A stretch of 47,516 bases of DNA from Azorhizobium doebereinerae UFLA1-100 (lineage in GTDB: Bacteria; Pseudomonadota; Alphaproteobacteria; Rhizobiales; Xanthobacteraceae), in assembly GCF_000473085.1 (NCBI RefSeq), contig NZ_AXBA01000039.1, positions 1 through 47,516 of the forward strand, written 5' to 3'. Shown here piece after piece: positions 17,326-27,237 of the stretch; positions within the stretch are counted from its first letter, which is position 1, and every line of letters begins with the position of its first letter. The position numbers and the translations under genes are program-made. The notes beneath the pieces are model-generated. The model saw nothing but the letters and a program-made list of their open reading frames with translations, did no database searches and was not told the origin of the DNA.

Positions 17326-17964
17326 ATGCCCCGCCGGTTCGACCTTTCCCTCTATCTCGTCACCGATCCCGGCCTCACCGAGGCGCGGGGCCTGATCGAG
17401 ACCGTGGAGCAGGCGGTGGCCGGGGGCGTGACCATCGTCCAGCTGCGCGATCCGCAGGCCAAGGGCCGCGCGCTGGCCGAGCAGGCCCGCGCTTTGCTCG
17501 GCCTGCTGGCCCCCAAGGGCATTCCCCTCATCGTCAATGACCGGGTGGATGTCGCCGCCGCCGTGGGCGCCCAGGGCGTGCACCTCGGCCAGGACGACAT
17601 CGACCCCGCCGCCGCCCGCGCCATTCTCGGGCCGCAGGCCATCATCGGCCTGTCCATCGGCACGCTGGAGGAACTGGCCGCCTCCGACCTCGGCCCGGTG
17701 GATTATGTGGGCTGCGGCCCGGTGAAGGCGACCGGCACCAAGAGCGACGCCGGCGGGGCCATCGGCGTCGAAGGCCTCGCCTTCCTGCGCGCGCACATCG
17801 CTCTGCCCATGGTCGGCATCGGCGGCCTCAAGGCCGAGGATGCGGCCGATGTCATCCGCGCGGGCGCCGAAGGCGTCGCCGTCGTCTCCGCGCTCTGCGC
17901 CGCGCCGGACGTCACCGCCGCCGCCCGCGAACTGAAAGCCATCATCGACGGTGCCCGCCGCTGA
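17326..17964 (+). CDS. thiE: Thiamine-phosphate synthase
   Basis: This is a 212-residue TIM-barrel enzyme that joins the pyrimidine and thiazole phosphates to make thiamine phosphate. Motifs: LYLVTDPGLT, TIVQLRDPQAKGR, IPLIVNDRVDVAAAVGAQGV followed by HLGQDD, IGLSIGTLEEL, DYVGCGPVKATGTKSDAG and VGIGGL. The ATG at 17326 follows AGGAAGAG; a longer frame from 17233 has no homology-like sequence. It is a standalone thiE with no other thiamine genes in the window, sitting between glcDEF and aceB. Confidence 0.94.
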   Translation: MPRRFDLSLYLVTDPGLTEARGLIETVEQAVAGGVTIVQLRDPQAKGRALAEQARALLGLLAPKGIPLIVNDRVDVAAAVGAQGVHLGQDDIDPAAARAILGPQAIIGLSIGTLEELAASDLGPVDYVGCGPVKATGTKSDAGGAIGVEGLAFLRAHIALPMVGIGGLKAEDAADVIRAGAEGVAVVSALCAAPDVTAAARELKAIIDGARR

Positions 17965-18028
17965 GCGGCGGTCCTCCGAAGTTCTTTCGCGTTTTCGAAC
18001 ACCCACGTCCCAACTGGAGACCGACATC

Positions 18029-19627
<1,599 letters not shown>

Positions 19628-19791
19628 GCCTTCCCGGTCCGGGGCGGCCCCGCCGCGCCGGAGCCCGGCACCGTTACAAAAAATTCATGCGCCGCGCCCT
19701 TCCTGCGGCACTTTCCCGTGCGCATATGCCGGTCGTACTCAGCCCGCCTTCCGCTAGGGGAGGCGGGCCGATCAACCGACCGGAGACGATC

Positions 19792-20586
19792 ATGACCCCC
19801 GAAGAACGCGCCCTCATCGATGGCCTGTTCGATCGCATGCGCGGCGTGGAGAACCAGCCGCGCGACGCCGAAGCCGAGGCCCTGATCGCCCGCCGCACCA
19901 GCGAGGCGCCGCACGCCACCTACACGCTGGCCCAGACCGTCCTCGTCCAGGAGCATGCGCTCCAGCAGGCCGCCGCCCGCATCCAGGAACTGGAAGCCCA
20001 GGCGCAGGCCGCGCAGGCGCAGCAGCCGGCCCCGAGCTTCCTCGGCGGGCTGTTCGGCGGCGGCGCGCCGCGCGGCACCTCGGTGCCCACCTCCGGCGCC
20101 CGCAGCACCGGGCCCATGGGCCTGCCGCAGGGCTATAACGCCCAGCAGCCCGGCTACGGCCCGCAGGCCGGCGCCCAGCCTTCCGGCCCGTGGGGCCAGC
20201 AGCCGCAATACCAGCAGCCGCAGTATCAGCCCCAGCGCCCCGGCATGTTCGGCGGCGGTGGCGGCGGCTTCCTGTCCGGCGCGCTCACCACGGCGGCCGG
20301 CGTCGCCGGCGGCGCGCTGCTGTTCGAGGGCATCAAGGGCCTGATGTCCGGCGGCACCGGACCCATCGCCCAGCAGGCCTCCTCGCTGCTGGAGCAGCCG
20401 GCGGCCGCGGCGGGCGATCTCGCCAGCCAGGCGCAGGAAGCCTTGGGCGGCGCCCCCGACACCAATGTGGCGGCTGCCGACACGGGCAATGACCCGTGGT
20501 CGTCCGGCGCGTCCGACACCGGCTACCAGGACGCCGGCTATGACGACGGCGGCGATTTCGGCGGCGACGATTCCAACTGGGCCTGA
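19792..20586 (+). CDS. DUF2076 family protein
   Basis: This is a 264-residue protein. The N-terminal ~75 residues (MTPEERALIDGLFDRM to a coiled-coil-like QQAAARIQELEAQAQAAQAQ) match DUF2076. The rest is low complexity: Gly/Pro/Gln-rich (YQQPQYQPQRPGMFGGGGGG), a short hydrophobic patch (FLSGALTTAAGVAGGALLF) that may insert in a membrane, and an acidic Asp/Gly tail (DDGGDFGGDDSNWA). Function is unknown. The start at 19792 follows GGAGACGATC; an upstream frame from 19687 is not protein-like. An inverted repeat GCCCGCCT...AGGCGGGC (19742-19768) lies in the leader. Confidence 0.85.
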   Translation: MTPEERALIDGLFDRMRGVENQPRDAEAEALIARRTSEAPHATYTLAQTVLVQEHALQQAAARIQELEAQAQAAQAQQPAPSFLGGLFGGGAPRGTSVPTSGARSTGPMGLPQGYNAQQPGYGPQAGAQPSGPWGQQPQYQQPQYQPQRPGMFGGGGGGFLSGALTTAAGVAGGALLFEGIKGLMSGGTGPIAQQASSLLEQPAAAAGDLASQAQEALGGAPDTNVAAADTGNDPWSSGASDTGYQDAGYDDGGDFGGDDSNWA

Positions 20587-20597
20587 CGTGATTAAGG

Positions 20598-20622
20598 GGC
20601 AGGGCCGCCGGGCGGCCCTGCC
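20598..20622. terminator. Bidirectional hairpin between the DUF2076 gene and pdeM
   Basis: GGCAGGGCCGCC and its exact complement GGCGGCCCTGCC abut with one base between. The pdeM stop codon starts at the next base. It sits between two convergent genes and can serve both. Confidence 0.55.
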
Positions 20623-21324
20623 TCACTCGCCCAGGCAGGCGGTGCTGGCGATGCGGTAGGTGCGCGCCGCGCCCAGCAGGTGGGCCTCGAACGGGCCCGC
20701 GAACAGGCCGGCCACCGCGCCGTGGCGCACGTTCAGCCCGCCCGCATAGGCGCCCAGCGCCGGCAGCACGAGGCGGCGCCCGTCGGTGGCGAAGCAGCGG
20801 CGGCGAATGGAGCGGCCGCGCACGCTGAGCCGCGCCACCGGGTGCAGATGGCCCGCCACCTCGCCGGGCTCCGGCACCTCGGCTGGCTCATGGCGCAGCA
20901 CCAAAGGCCCGATGCGCGCCTCGCGCGCCCAATCCCCTTCCAATTCCCCGTTCGGCTCGGGATCGTGATTGCCCGCGATCCAGAGGAAATCGCGCCCGGC
21001 GGCCAGCGCGCGCAGGCGGCGGCGGGCCTCGTCCGGCAGGCGCTCGGCGCCCCAGCGGTCGTGGAAGCTGTCGCCCAGAGCGACGATGCGGCGCGGCGCG
21101 AGGGCGGCCACCAGGGCCTCCAGCCGCGCCAGGGTTTCCGCCGTGTCGTAGGGCGGCAGCATCTGGCCGCGCCGGGCGAAGGCGGAGCCCTTCTCCAGAT
21201 GCAGATCGGCCACCACCAGCAGATGCTCGTCGGGCCAGAACAGGCCGCCGCGCGGGTCGAGCCGCACCGCGCAGCCGTGAAGGGCGGTGAGCGGACCAGG
21301 ACCGGAATCGGTGCGCGCGAGCAT
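20623..21324 (-). CDS. pdeM: Ligase-associated DNA-damage-response nuclease PdeM
   Basis: This is a 233-residue calcineurin-like metallophosphoesterase. The metal-site motifs are ADLHLEKG (D40, H42), LGDSFHDR (D85), IAGNHD (N119, H120) and GHLHP (H159, H161). The family name comes from a conserved set made of an ATP-dependent DNA ligase, an exonuclease, a DEXH helicase and this phosphoesterase. The matching helicase is in this window at 28253-30853 on the same strand, but about 7 kb of other genes separate them, whereas they are usually neighbours. The ligase and exonuclease are not visible here. Confidence 0.88.
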   Translation of the reverse strand: MLARTDSGPGPLTALHGCAVRLDPRGGLFWPDEHLLVVADLHLEKGSAFARRGQMLPPYDTAETLARLEALVAALAPRRIVALGDSFHDRWGAERLPDEARRRLRALAAGRDFLWIAGNHDPEPNGELEGDWAREARIGPLVLRHEPAEVPEPGEVAGHLHPVARLSVRGRSIRRRCFATDGRRLVLPALGAYAGGLNVRHGAVAGLFAGPFEAHLLGAARTYRIASTACLGE

Positions 21325-21377
21325 CCGCCTTCATGGCCCAACGTCCGCGCGCGGGCAAGCACGCGGACGCGGGCCCG

Positions 21378-22481
21378 TCAGCGGAACAATTGGCGCAGGC
21401 CGGAGGGCTGGCAGCGCAGGTATTGCGGCGCCGCCACCATGCTGGCGCCGAGCGCGGCCGCCGCATGCCAGGGCCAGCGCGGATCGTAGAGGATGCCGCG
21501 GGCGATGCCGATGGCGTCCGCCTTGCCGGTGGCCAGGATGTCTTCCGCCTGCGCCGGATCGGTGATCAGGCCCACCGCGATGGTGGTGAGGCCGGTGGCC
21601 GCCTTCACCGCCTCCGCCAGCGGCACCTGGTAGCCGGGCGCGACGGCGATCTGCTGCAGGGGCGACAGGCCGCCGGAGGAGACGTGGATGGCGTCCAGCC
21701 CGCGCGCCTTCAGCGCCTGAGCGAATTGGATGGTCTGCTCCAGGTCCCAGCCGCCCTCCACCCAGTCGGTGGCCGAGACGCGCATGATGACCGGAATGTG
21801 CGCCGGCAGCGCGGCGCGCACCGCCTCATACACCTCCAGCGGGAAGCGCATGCGGTTCTCCAGCGAACCGCCATAGGCATCGGTGCGGGCGTTGGAGAGC
21901 GGCGAGAGGAACTGGTGCAGCAGGTAGCCGTGGGCGCCGTGGATCTCCACCGCGTCGAAGCCGATGCGCGCGGCGCGCCGGGCGGCGTCAGCGAACGCGG
22001 TGCGCACCCGGGCGAGGCCGTCCGCATCGAGGGCGATGGGGGCCACGTCCGCATTGCGGAACGGCAGGGCTGAGGGGGCGAAGGGCACCCAGCCGCCGGC
22101 ATCGGCGGGCACCTGGGCGGCGCCCTCCCACGGCCGGGCGGTGGAGGCCTTGCGCCCCGCATGGCCGAGCTGGATGCCGAACTTCACCTCGCCGGCGGCG
22201 GGAAGCTGCGCTCGCACCCGGGCCAGCACGCCGCCCAGCGCCGCCTCGGTGGCATCGTCCCACAGGCCGAGGTCGGCGGGCGAGATGCGCGCCTCCGGCT
22301 CGACGCCGGTGGCCTCGATGATGACGAGGCCGGCGCCGGACAGGCCGAGCGTGCCGAGGTGGATGAGGTGCCAGTCGGTGGCGGCGCCGTCGGTGGCCGA
22401 ATACTGGCACATGGGGGCGACGACGATGCGGTTCTCAAGCGTGAGGGCGCCGAGCTTCAGCGGGTCGAACAGCAGGGGCAT
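21378..22481 (-). CDS. NADH:flavin oxidoreductase, Old Yellow Enzyme family (YqjM/NamA type)
   Basis: This is a 367-residue FMN-dependent ene-reductase, close to the family's usual length. It starts MPLLFDPLKLGALTLENRIV, then VAPMCQYSA with Cys25 where YqjM has its redox-tuning Cys26. Further motifs are FGIQLGHAGRKAS (H107), VEIHGAHGYLLHQFLSPLSN, RTDAYGGSLENRMRF and VGLITDP followed by ADAIGIARGILYDP. Such enzymes reduce activated C=C bonds or nitro compounds using NAD(P)H. The gene stands alone, divergent from a VOC protein gene. Confidence 0.93.
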   Translation of the reverse strand: MPLLFDPLKLGALTLENRIVVAPMCQYSATDGAATDWHLIHLGTLGLSGAGLVIIEATGVEPEARISPADLGLWDDATEAALGGVLARVRAQLPAAGEVKFGIQLGHAGRKASTARPWEGAAQVPADAGGWVPFAPSALPFRNADVAPIALDADGLARVRTAFADAARRAARIGFDAVEIHGAHGYLLHQFLSPLSNARTDAYGGSLENRMRFPLEVYEAVRAALPAHIPVIMRVSATDWVEGGWDLEQTIQFAQALKARGLDAIHVSSGGLSPLQQIAVAPGYQVPLAEAVKAATGLTTIAVGLITDPAQAEDILATGKADAIGIARGILYDPRWPWHAAAALGASMVAAPQYLRCQPSGLRQLFR

Positions 22482-22668
22482 GGAAAGATCCGGAAGGCGG
22501 GAAGGAAAGGGCTGCGCCTTTCATACAGGAGCCGGCGGCGGCGCGGCAGGGCGCGGCCGGTCACGGATGCGCGCGCTGCGGCGGCGGGGCGGATTTTTTC
22601 CGGGCGCCGTGTCGGCGCCGGCCCGGCTGCCGCGTCCTTCGGGGACAATGCCGAAGGAGGACCCGCTT

Positions 22669-23130
22669 ATGTCGCCATCTCCCACGCCATCCCCCACGCC
22701 TTCGCCCAAGCTCGTCTTCATCAACCTGCCGGTGGCCGATCTCGACCGCGCCATTGCCTTCTACGAGCGCATCGGGGCGCGGAAGAACCCGCAGTTCAGC
22801 GACCACACCGCCGCCTGCATGGTGGTGTCGGACGTCATCCATGTGATGGTGCTGACCCACCCGAAGTTCAAGGACTTCACCCCCCGCGCCATCGCCGACG
22901 CGCATCAGGTGAGCGAGGTGCTGATCTGCCTGTCCGCCGCCAGCCGCGCGGAGGTGGACGCCACGGTGGCGGCGGCGGTGTCCGCCGGCGGCAAGGCGGA
23001 CCCCAGCCGCATGCCCGAGTTCGACATGATGTACGGCCGCAGCTTCGAGGACCCGGACGGCCACATTTGGGAAATCATGTGGATGGACCCGGCCATGAGC
23101 GCCTGTCCGGAGCAGGCGGCGAGCGCCTGA
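22669..23130 (+). CDS. VOC-family (glyoxalase-like) protein
   Basis: This is a 153-residue protein of the vicinal-oxygen-chelate fold. LVFINLPVADLDRAIAFYER starts the first beta-alpha-beta unit and FEDPDGHIWEIMWMDP ends the second, supplying a likely metal-binding His and Glu. The start follows GAAGGAGG; an upstream ATG at 22648 (MPKEDPL) would add seven residues. The N terminus carries a short Ser-Pro-Thr repeat (PSPTPSPTPSP). The substrate is unknown. A second VOC gene follows after 74 bases, so the two may be co-transcribed. Confidence 0.88.
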   Translation: MSPSPTPSPTPSPKLVFINLPVADLDRAIAFYERIGARKNPQFSDHTAACMVVSDVIHVMVLTHPKFKDFTPRAIADAHQVSEVLICLSAASRAEVDATVAAAVSAGGKADPSRMPEFDMMYGRSFEDPDGHIWEIMWMDPAMSACPEQAASA

Positions 23131-23204
23131 GGCGCCCGGCGGGCCGGATCGCCGCAGGCCATGGCCGCGCCGACGACGGCGCGGGATCAGCCAAGGAGGC
23201 TCTG

Positions 23205-23657
23205 ATGTCGAAGATTTCCCCCTGCCTGTGGTTCGACGGCGAGGCGGAGGAGGCCGCGCGCTTCTATGTCTCGCTGCTGCCGGGCTCGCGCATCGAGACG
23301 GTGCAGACCAACCCCATCGACACCCCGGCCGGCCCCGCCGGCAGCGTGCTGGTGGTGGAGTTCACCCTGGCCGGCCAGACCTTCATGGCGCTGAACGGCG
23401 GCACGCGCTTCGCACACACGCTCGCCACCTCGTTCCGCATCGCCTGCGCCGACCAGGGGGAGGTGGACCGCCTGTGGGCGGCCCTGTGCGCGGATGGCGG
23501 GCAGGCGCAGCAGTGCGGCTGGCTGATCGACCGCTACGGCGTGCCCTGGCAGATCACCCCGGCCGCCCTGCTAGCCGACCCCGCCCGCGCCCCGCGTGTG
23601 ATGGCCGCGCTCATGGGCATGGTGAAACTGGACCTCGCCGCGCTGGAAGCGGCCTGA
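23205..23657 (+). CDS. VOC-family protein, PhnB/3-demethylubiquinone-methyltransferase-like
   Basis: This is a 150-residue protein of the PhnB-like VOC group: ISPCLWFDGEAEEAARFYVS at the start, then LVVEFTLAGQTFMALNGG, CGWLIDRYGVPWQITP and ADPARAPRVMAALMGM. Members are often annotated as 3-demethylubiquinone-9 3-methyltransferase domain proteins, but that activity is doubtful. A clean AAGGAGG precedes the ATG. It is followed by two strong hairpins. Confidence 0.9.
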   Translation: MSKISPCLWFDGEAEEAARFYVSLLPGSRIETVQTNPIDTPAGPAGSVLVVEFTLAGQTFMALNGGTRFAHTLATSFRIACADQGEVDRLWAALCADGGQAQQCGWLIDRYGVPWQITPAALLADPARAPRVMAALMGMVKLDLAALEAA

Positions 23658-23668
23658 GCCCTCCCGCC

Positions 23669-23751
23669 CGCTGGGGCCCGCCCCGGCACCGCCCCCGCAG
23701 GGGCGGGCCCCCAGCGCCGGCCGACTGCCGCTGCCGCCGGGCAGCGGCAGT
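23669..23751 (+). terminator. Two tandem hairpins between the VOC gene and the transglycosylase gene
   Basis: The first pairs CGCTGGGGCCCGCCCC (23669-23684) with the complementary GGGGCGGGCCCCCAGCG (23700-23716). The second is a perfect 12-bp stem ACTGCCGCTGCC/GGCAGCGGCAGT (23724-23735 with 23740-23751) with a GCCG loop. Both lie between convergent genes and can act in both directions, although T runs are absent. Confidence 0.55.
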
Positions 23752-23771
23752 CACGGGGAGCCGCGATGAGC

Positions 23772-25085
23772 CTACCGCGCCGCCCGCATCGCCTGGAGCA
23801 CCGCTTCGCTCGGCCAGCAGTCCACCTTCAAGCCGGCGGATCTCTGGTAGGCGCCCAGCGCCGTGCGGGTCTGCATGCCGGCCTTGCCGTCGATCTTGTC
23901 GGTGTAGAGCCCGAGGCGCGCCAGATGGGTCTGCATCGCCTCCACCGAGCTGGTGCGCAGCTGCGTCGCCGCAGACCAGGGCGTGGCGAAGGGCTGCGGG
24001 GTCAGCATGCGGTCGGACAGGTGGCCGACGAACAGCACGTAGAGGTCGGAGAAATTATACTGCTTGATGACGAAGTAATTGGCCGTGGTGAGGAAGGAGG
24101 GGCCGTAGAGCCCCTCGGGCTGGAGCAGCGAGGCCGGCTGCGCCTGCTCGGCGGCGGAGGTGCGCTGCACCGGGCTGAAGCCGGCGCGCTGCCAGTCGCC
24201 GATCGGCCGCTGCACCTCCGGCACGCCCAGGGTGCAGTCGGCATTGGCCGGGGCGCGCACCTCATAGGCCCAGCGCACGCCGGGCTGCCAGCCCTTGTCG
24301 GCCAGCTGCTTGGCGGCGGAGGCGAGCGCGTCCGGCACCGAATGCCAAATGTCGACGCGGCCGTCGCCGTCGAGATCGACGCCGTGCTTGAAATATTCGG
24401 ACGGCAGGAATTGGGTCAGGCCGGTGGCCCCCGCCCAGGAGGAGCGGAACTCCCTGCGCGTCACCGCCCCCGCGTCGAGGATCTTCAGCGCCAGGATGAA
24501 CTCGTCGCGATACTGCTCCTTGCGGCGGCCCACATAGGCCTGCGTCGCCACCACGCGCAGGGTGTCGTGGGGGTCGGAGGAGCGGCCGTAGTCGGTCTCG
24601 CGGCCCCAGATGGCCAGCACCATGGTGCCCGGCACGCCGAACCGGCGCTCGATCTCCTCCAGCGCGGCGCGGTATTTCTGCATCAGCCGCTGCCCCTCGG
24701 CGGCGAGCTGGATGATGCGGGCTTCCTTCACATAGTCGGCCGGCACCTGCACGAACTCGGCCTGCGCCCGCGCGCCGGTGACGGGCCGCCCCGGCAAGGC
24801 GAGGTCCGGCAATTTGTAGTCCGGCTCCAGCCCGCGGGTCTCGCGCTCGAAGGTGGCGCGCGACACGCCGGCCGCCTGCGCCTCCGGCCAGAGCGCGGCG
24901 ATGAACTGGGTGAAGGTCGCGTCCGCCGCGCGGGCGGGCGCCGGAAGCGCCAGCAGGCAGGACAGCAGGGCCAGGAAAACGCCCAGGAATACGCCTGGAT
25001 AAGCGCCCGGATAGACGCCGGGGAAAAGAGCCCGGCGAAGGGCCGGGAGAAGGGTACGGCAACCGGATCGCACGGAACCGCTCAT
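23772..25085 (-). CDS. Secreted lytic murein transglycosylase with peptidoglycan-binding domain
   Basis: This is a 437-residue protein. A signal peptide (core VFLGVFLALLSCLLALPAPA, cleavage near ARA-AD) is followed by an SLT_2/MltB-type transglycosylase domain with the catalytic Glu163 in AIWGRETDYGRS. Further blocks are WAGATGLTQFLPSEYFKHGV, DLDGDGRVDIWHS and TANYFVIKQYNFSDLY. The last ~60 residues (AMQTHLARLGLYTDKIDGKA) form a PG_binding_1 domain. It cleaves glycan strands to 1,6-anhydro products during wall turnover. The N terminus before the signal core has a curious FPGVYPGAYPGVFLGVF repeat. The ATG at 25085 was chosen to start the signal peptide. Confidence 0.92.
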   Translation of the reverse strand: MSGSVRSGCRTLLPALRRALFPGVYPGAYPGVFLGVFLALLSCLLALPAPARAADATFTQFIAALWPEAQAAGVSRATFERETRGLEPDYKLPDLALPGRPVTGARAQAEFVQVPADYVKEARIIQLAAEGQRLMQKYRAALEEIERRFGVPGTMVLAIWGRETDYGRSSDPHDTLRVVATQAYVGRRKEQYRDEFILALKILDAGAVTRREFRSSWAGATGLTQFLPSEYFKHGVDLDGDGRVDIWHSVPDALASAAKQLADKGWQPGVRWAYEVRAPANADCTLGVPEVQRPIGDWQRAGFSPVQRTSAAEQAQPASLLQPEGLYGPSFLTTANYFVIKQYNFSDLYVLFVGHLSDRMLTPQPFATPWSAATQLRTSSVEAMQTHLARLGLYTDKIDGKAGMQTRTALGAYQRSAGLKVDCWPSEAVLQAMRAAR

Positions 25086-25147
25086 GCTGTGATGTGGACA
25101 GAAGGCATGCGCGACGATAGCACGGCGCCGCGCGGTCCTCTCCCCCC

Positions 25148-25462
25148 TCAGCTGCCGTTCCGCGCCTTCACCTTGCGTACCGCTTCCAGCTGGAAGCGCA
25201 GCGCGGTCAGCGCGTCCTGCTCCTTGGGGGTGAGCGTCGCCATGTCCACATGGGCCATCAGCACCTCCAGCGCGTCGCCGATGCGGCCGAGCTGGCGGCC
25301 GTAGCTGCCCACCTCGTCGAGGATCGCCTGTTCCGCTTGCGGGTTGCCGGACTGGCCGAGATTGATGCTGACGCCGGTGAAATTGGCCTTCTCGAAGAAG
25401 CGCCAGGGATTGATCGACTGCCACAATTGATCGGGCGCCAAGCCCATGGTCATCCGCGCCAT
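25148..25462 (-). CDS. Conserved hypothetical protein (about 104 aa)
   Basis: This short helical, charged protein has blocks LAPDQLWQSINPWRFFEKAN, INLGQSGNPQAEQAILDEVG and QLGRIGDALEVLMAHVD. I do not recognise a family with known function. The start is uncertain: ATGs at 25474, 25462, 25453 and 25447 are all possible; 25462 has GGAGG five bases upstream. No signal peptide or membrane segment. It lies upstream of the transglycosylase on the same strand, 62 bases away, and may share its transcript. Confidence 0.72.
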   Translation of the reverse strand: MARMTMGLAPDQLWQSINPWRFFEKANFTGVSINLGQSGNPQAEQAILDEVGSYGRQLGRIGDALEVLMAHVDMATLTPKEQDALTALRFQLEAVRKVKARNGS

Positions 25463-25627
25463 CCACCCCTCCATCGCTCGTCTGCGGCGAAGGTTAAGCG
25501 GGAAGGGCGCGGTTGCATAGGCGGTCGGCGGCAGCCTTTCCGCGAGGGGCGGCAGGTCTTGGGGATGCACCGCGTTGGGGCGCGCCGGGCGGGGAGGCCC
25601 GGGCCGTGTCCGAGAGGCGAACCCGTG

Positions 25628-25825
25628 TCACGCCGCCTTGCCGGCGACGATGGCCTCCAGCTCACGCATCACGTCGTCCAGGTCATGGAGTGCGGCGCAT
25701 TGGGATCTGCGCGTAGGCACTGCGCGGCTGTCTCCTTCGCGCCGGAAGCGGACCTTGCCAAGTGCGTGTCCGAACGTCCGGTATGGGCCGATCTCGCCTG
25801 GCACCTTCGATTGCTTCCGCGTCAT
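25628..25825 (-). CDS. Possible small hypothetical protein (65 aa)
   Basis: The frame MTRKQSKVPGEIGPYRTFGH... to ELEAIVAGKAA has protein-like composition and mostly G/C third positions, unlike the opposite strand here. No clear Shine-Dalgarno precedes the ATG, and I recognise no family. It sits at the left edge of an accessory region, so it may be a fragment. Low confidence. Confidence 0.35.
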   Translation of the reverse strand: MTRKQSKVPGEIGPYRTFGHALGKVRFRREGDSRAVPTRRSQCAALHDLDDVMRELEAIVAGKAA

Positions 25826-25881
25826 GGGGCGTTCACCACTGGGCGCAGAAGACACCGCGCCTGTGGCCCGGCTGCCGATCG

Positions 25882-26097
25882 ATGAAGCGTGACGAGGTTC
25901 TCTCCCGCTTGAAGCGGGGCGACGTGTTGCGCATGGGCTACGGGGCGCGCGGTCGCCTCTGGTGGTTTTAGCGCCCCTTCCGCGTGATCGCGGATGAGCG
26001 AATTGCGGGTCTGCGAAAGGCCGGCCTGCTGGCGGGCGAGCGCGACAGCCTGTTCGGCGATGGGGACGGCAGTCAATCATGGGGACTGAACCGGTGA
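25882..26097 (+). pseudogene. Small conserved gene interrupted by an in-frame TAG
   Basis: The frame reads MKRDEVLSRLKRGDVLRMGY, continues to RLWWF, meets TAG at 25969-25971, then continues in the same frame with RPFRVIADERIAGLRKAGLL through DSLFG and SQSW to a TGA at 26095. Both halves look like one ~71-residue protein. The layout (KRDEVL, GYG, RLWWF then E-x-PF, DSLFG, SQTW) matches small alphaproteobacterial hypothetical proteins I recall, where Glu often stands at the stop position; GAG to TAG is one base. The 3' end overlaps the convergent SEC-C gene by 21 bases, where base composition shifts to AT-rich. Probably a decaying gene. Confidence 0.6.
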
Positions 26098-27237
26098 CGC
26101 CTCAACGACATTGCTGTGTCGCGGGTGAACTTCAAACGACCGAGCGGATGGGGGGAGTTGGAAATCCAGCTCCATTTTTAGGGACACAGAAGGAACCCCT
26201 CCCAGCTCATAAATGGTGTCGGCTGCAAGTTTGTTGAGGTGTTCTTTATGTTTTCTATCCAAATACTGGAACCAGTCTGGATTGAAGAAAACATTCTCAA
26301 TGTGTTTCATTGCGAACTGCAAGCAAATTGACGCTAGCCGGCTGTCAGGAAGTTCCTTGAGCTGACCCGCAATGATTTGGCCAGGCGCGTTTTCGACACT
26401 TCGCCAAGAAATGCAAATCATCGCACTAGATTTACCCGCGAACGAAGAGACGAAAATCTGTTCGAGAAGTTCGTCCGGGTGTCCCTTCTGAAGTTCTCTG
26501 CCGTGTATGTCGGTAAATGGCGACCATGCACCTGCGAACATAAATGGCAACGGTGCGTCAAATTCAAAAATAATCGAACTAATATCTTCAAATCGTTTGG
26601 CTACCAAAGCTGATGTTAATGCGTCATGTGTGTGCTTAAATTCGCGTCGGGCAGCTTCGTTTCCTTCGTTAAATCCGTCGAGCATATTTTGAATTATGAA
26701 CTGATCGAAAGCTGTTAAGCCTTTGTCTGCGCCCCGCAATGTTTCACGCAGATGAGCACTGGCATCTTTCCCGTAGAGTTCTCGGCTCATCGTGCGATAA
26801 GCCACCGCAAGGCATTGGTCGGGTCGACCGGAAAATTCCTCGTTTTCGATGCACGAGAAAAGGTCGCGGTCGTGGCCGCCGCAGAATCCATGGAATATTG
26901 ATGCATCATTTATTCCAAGCTTTTTTGCAATAAGTTTTCCTCCATTCTTTTTCATTTCAGGAATGCTAGCCACATATTGCATAACGTGACCATTTTTGGC
27001 GATTTTTGATAAATTAGGTCCCTTTGAAACGGTGTGAGCTTTGATCACGCTGCCTTGACAGGCGCCCAAGCCCACGTCGTGGGCACAGCATTTCTTGACA
27101 GAAAAAGCTTTCCGATTCGCATCAACAGCATCCCATGCGTTTTCTTTTGGTTGCACATCTCGTGCGCGATGACATTTCTTAAATTTTACGCCAGAGCCGC
27201 ACCAGCATGGGTCGTTTCTTTTTGGTTCTTTAATCAT
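26077..27237 (-). CDS. SEC-C zinc-motif protein with HNH-like second Cys/His cluster
   Basis: This is a 386-residue protein encoded in visibly AT-richer DNA than its neighbours, a sign of transfer. Residues 6-23 are a SEC-C zinc motif, KRNDPCWCGSGVKFKKCH (C11, C13, C22, H23). A second cluster follows: KKCCAHDVGLGACQGSVIKA with H68 next, then NGHV (H84) and FCGGHD (C119, H122). The spacing recalls treble-clef/HNH-type zinc sites, but a nuclease role is inference. The remaining ~250 residues (YRTMSRELYGKDAS; FEFDAPLPFMFAGAWSP) have no domain I recognise. No membrane segment or signal peptide. It lies alone between decayed DNA and a broken gene; a defence or mobile-island role is possible. Confidence 0.85.
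   Translation of the reverse strand: MIKEPKRNDPCWCGSGVKFKKCHRARDVQPKENAWDAVDANRKAFSVKKCCAHDVGLGACQGSVIKAHTVSKGPNLSKIAKNGHVMQYVASIPEMKKNGGKLIAKKLGINDASIFHGFCGGHDRDLFSCIENEEFSGRPDQCLAVAYRTMSRELYGKDASAHLRETLRGADKGLTAFDQFIIQNMLDGFNEGNEAARREFKHTHDALTSALVAKRFEDISSIIFEFDAPLPFMFAGAWSPFTDIHGRELQKGHPDELLEQIFVSSFAGKSSAMICISWRSVENAPGQIIAGQLKELPDSRLASICLQFAMKHIENVFFNPDWFQYLDRKHKEHLNKLAADTIYELGGVPSVSLKMELDFQLPPSARSFEVHPRHSNVVEASPVQSP

Noticed and set aside
23766-25304. A 512-codon plus-strand frame opposite the transglycosylase
   Set aside because: The minus strand encodes signal peptide, catalytic Glu and PG-binding domain; the plus frame has none.
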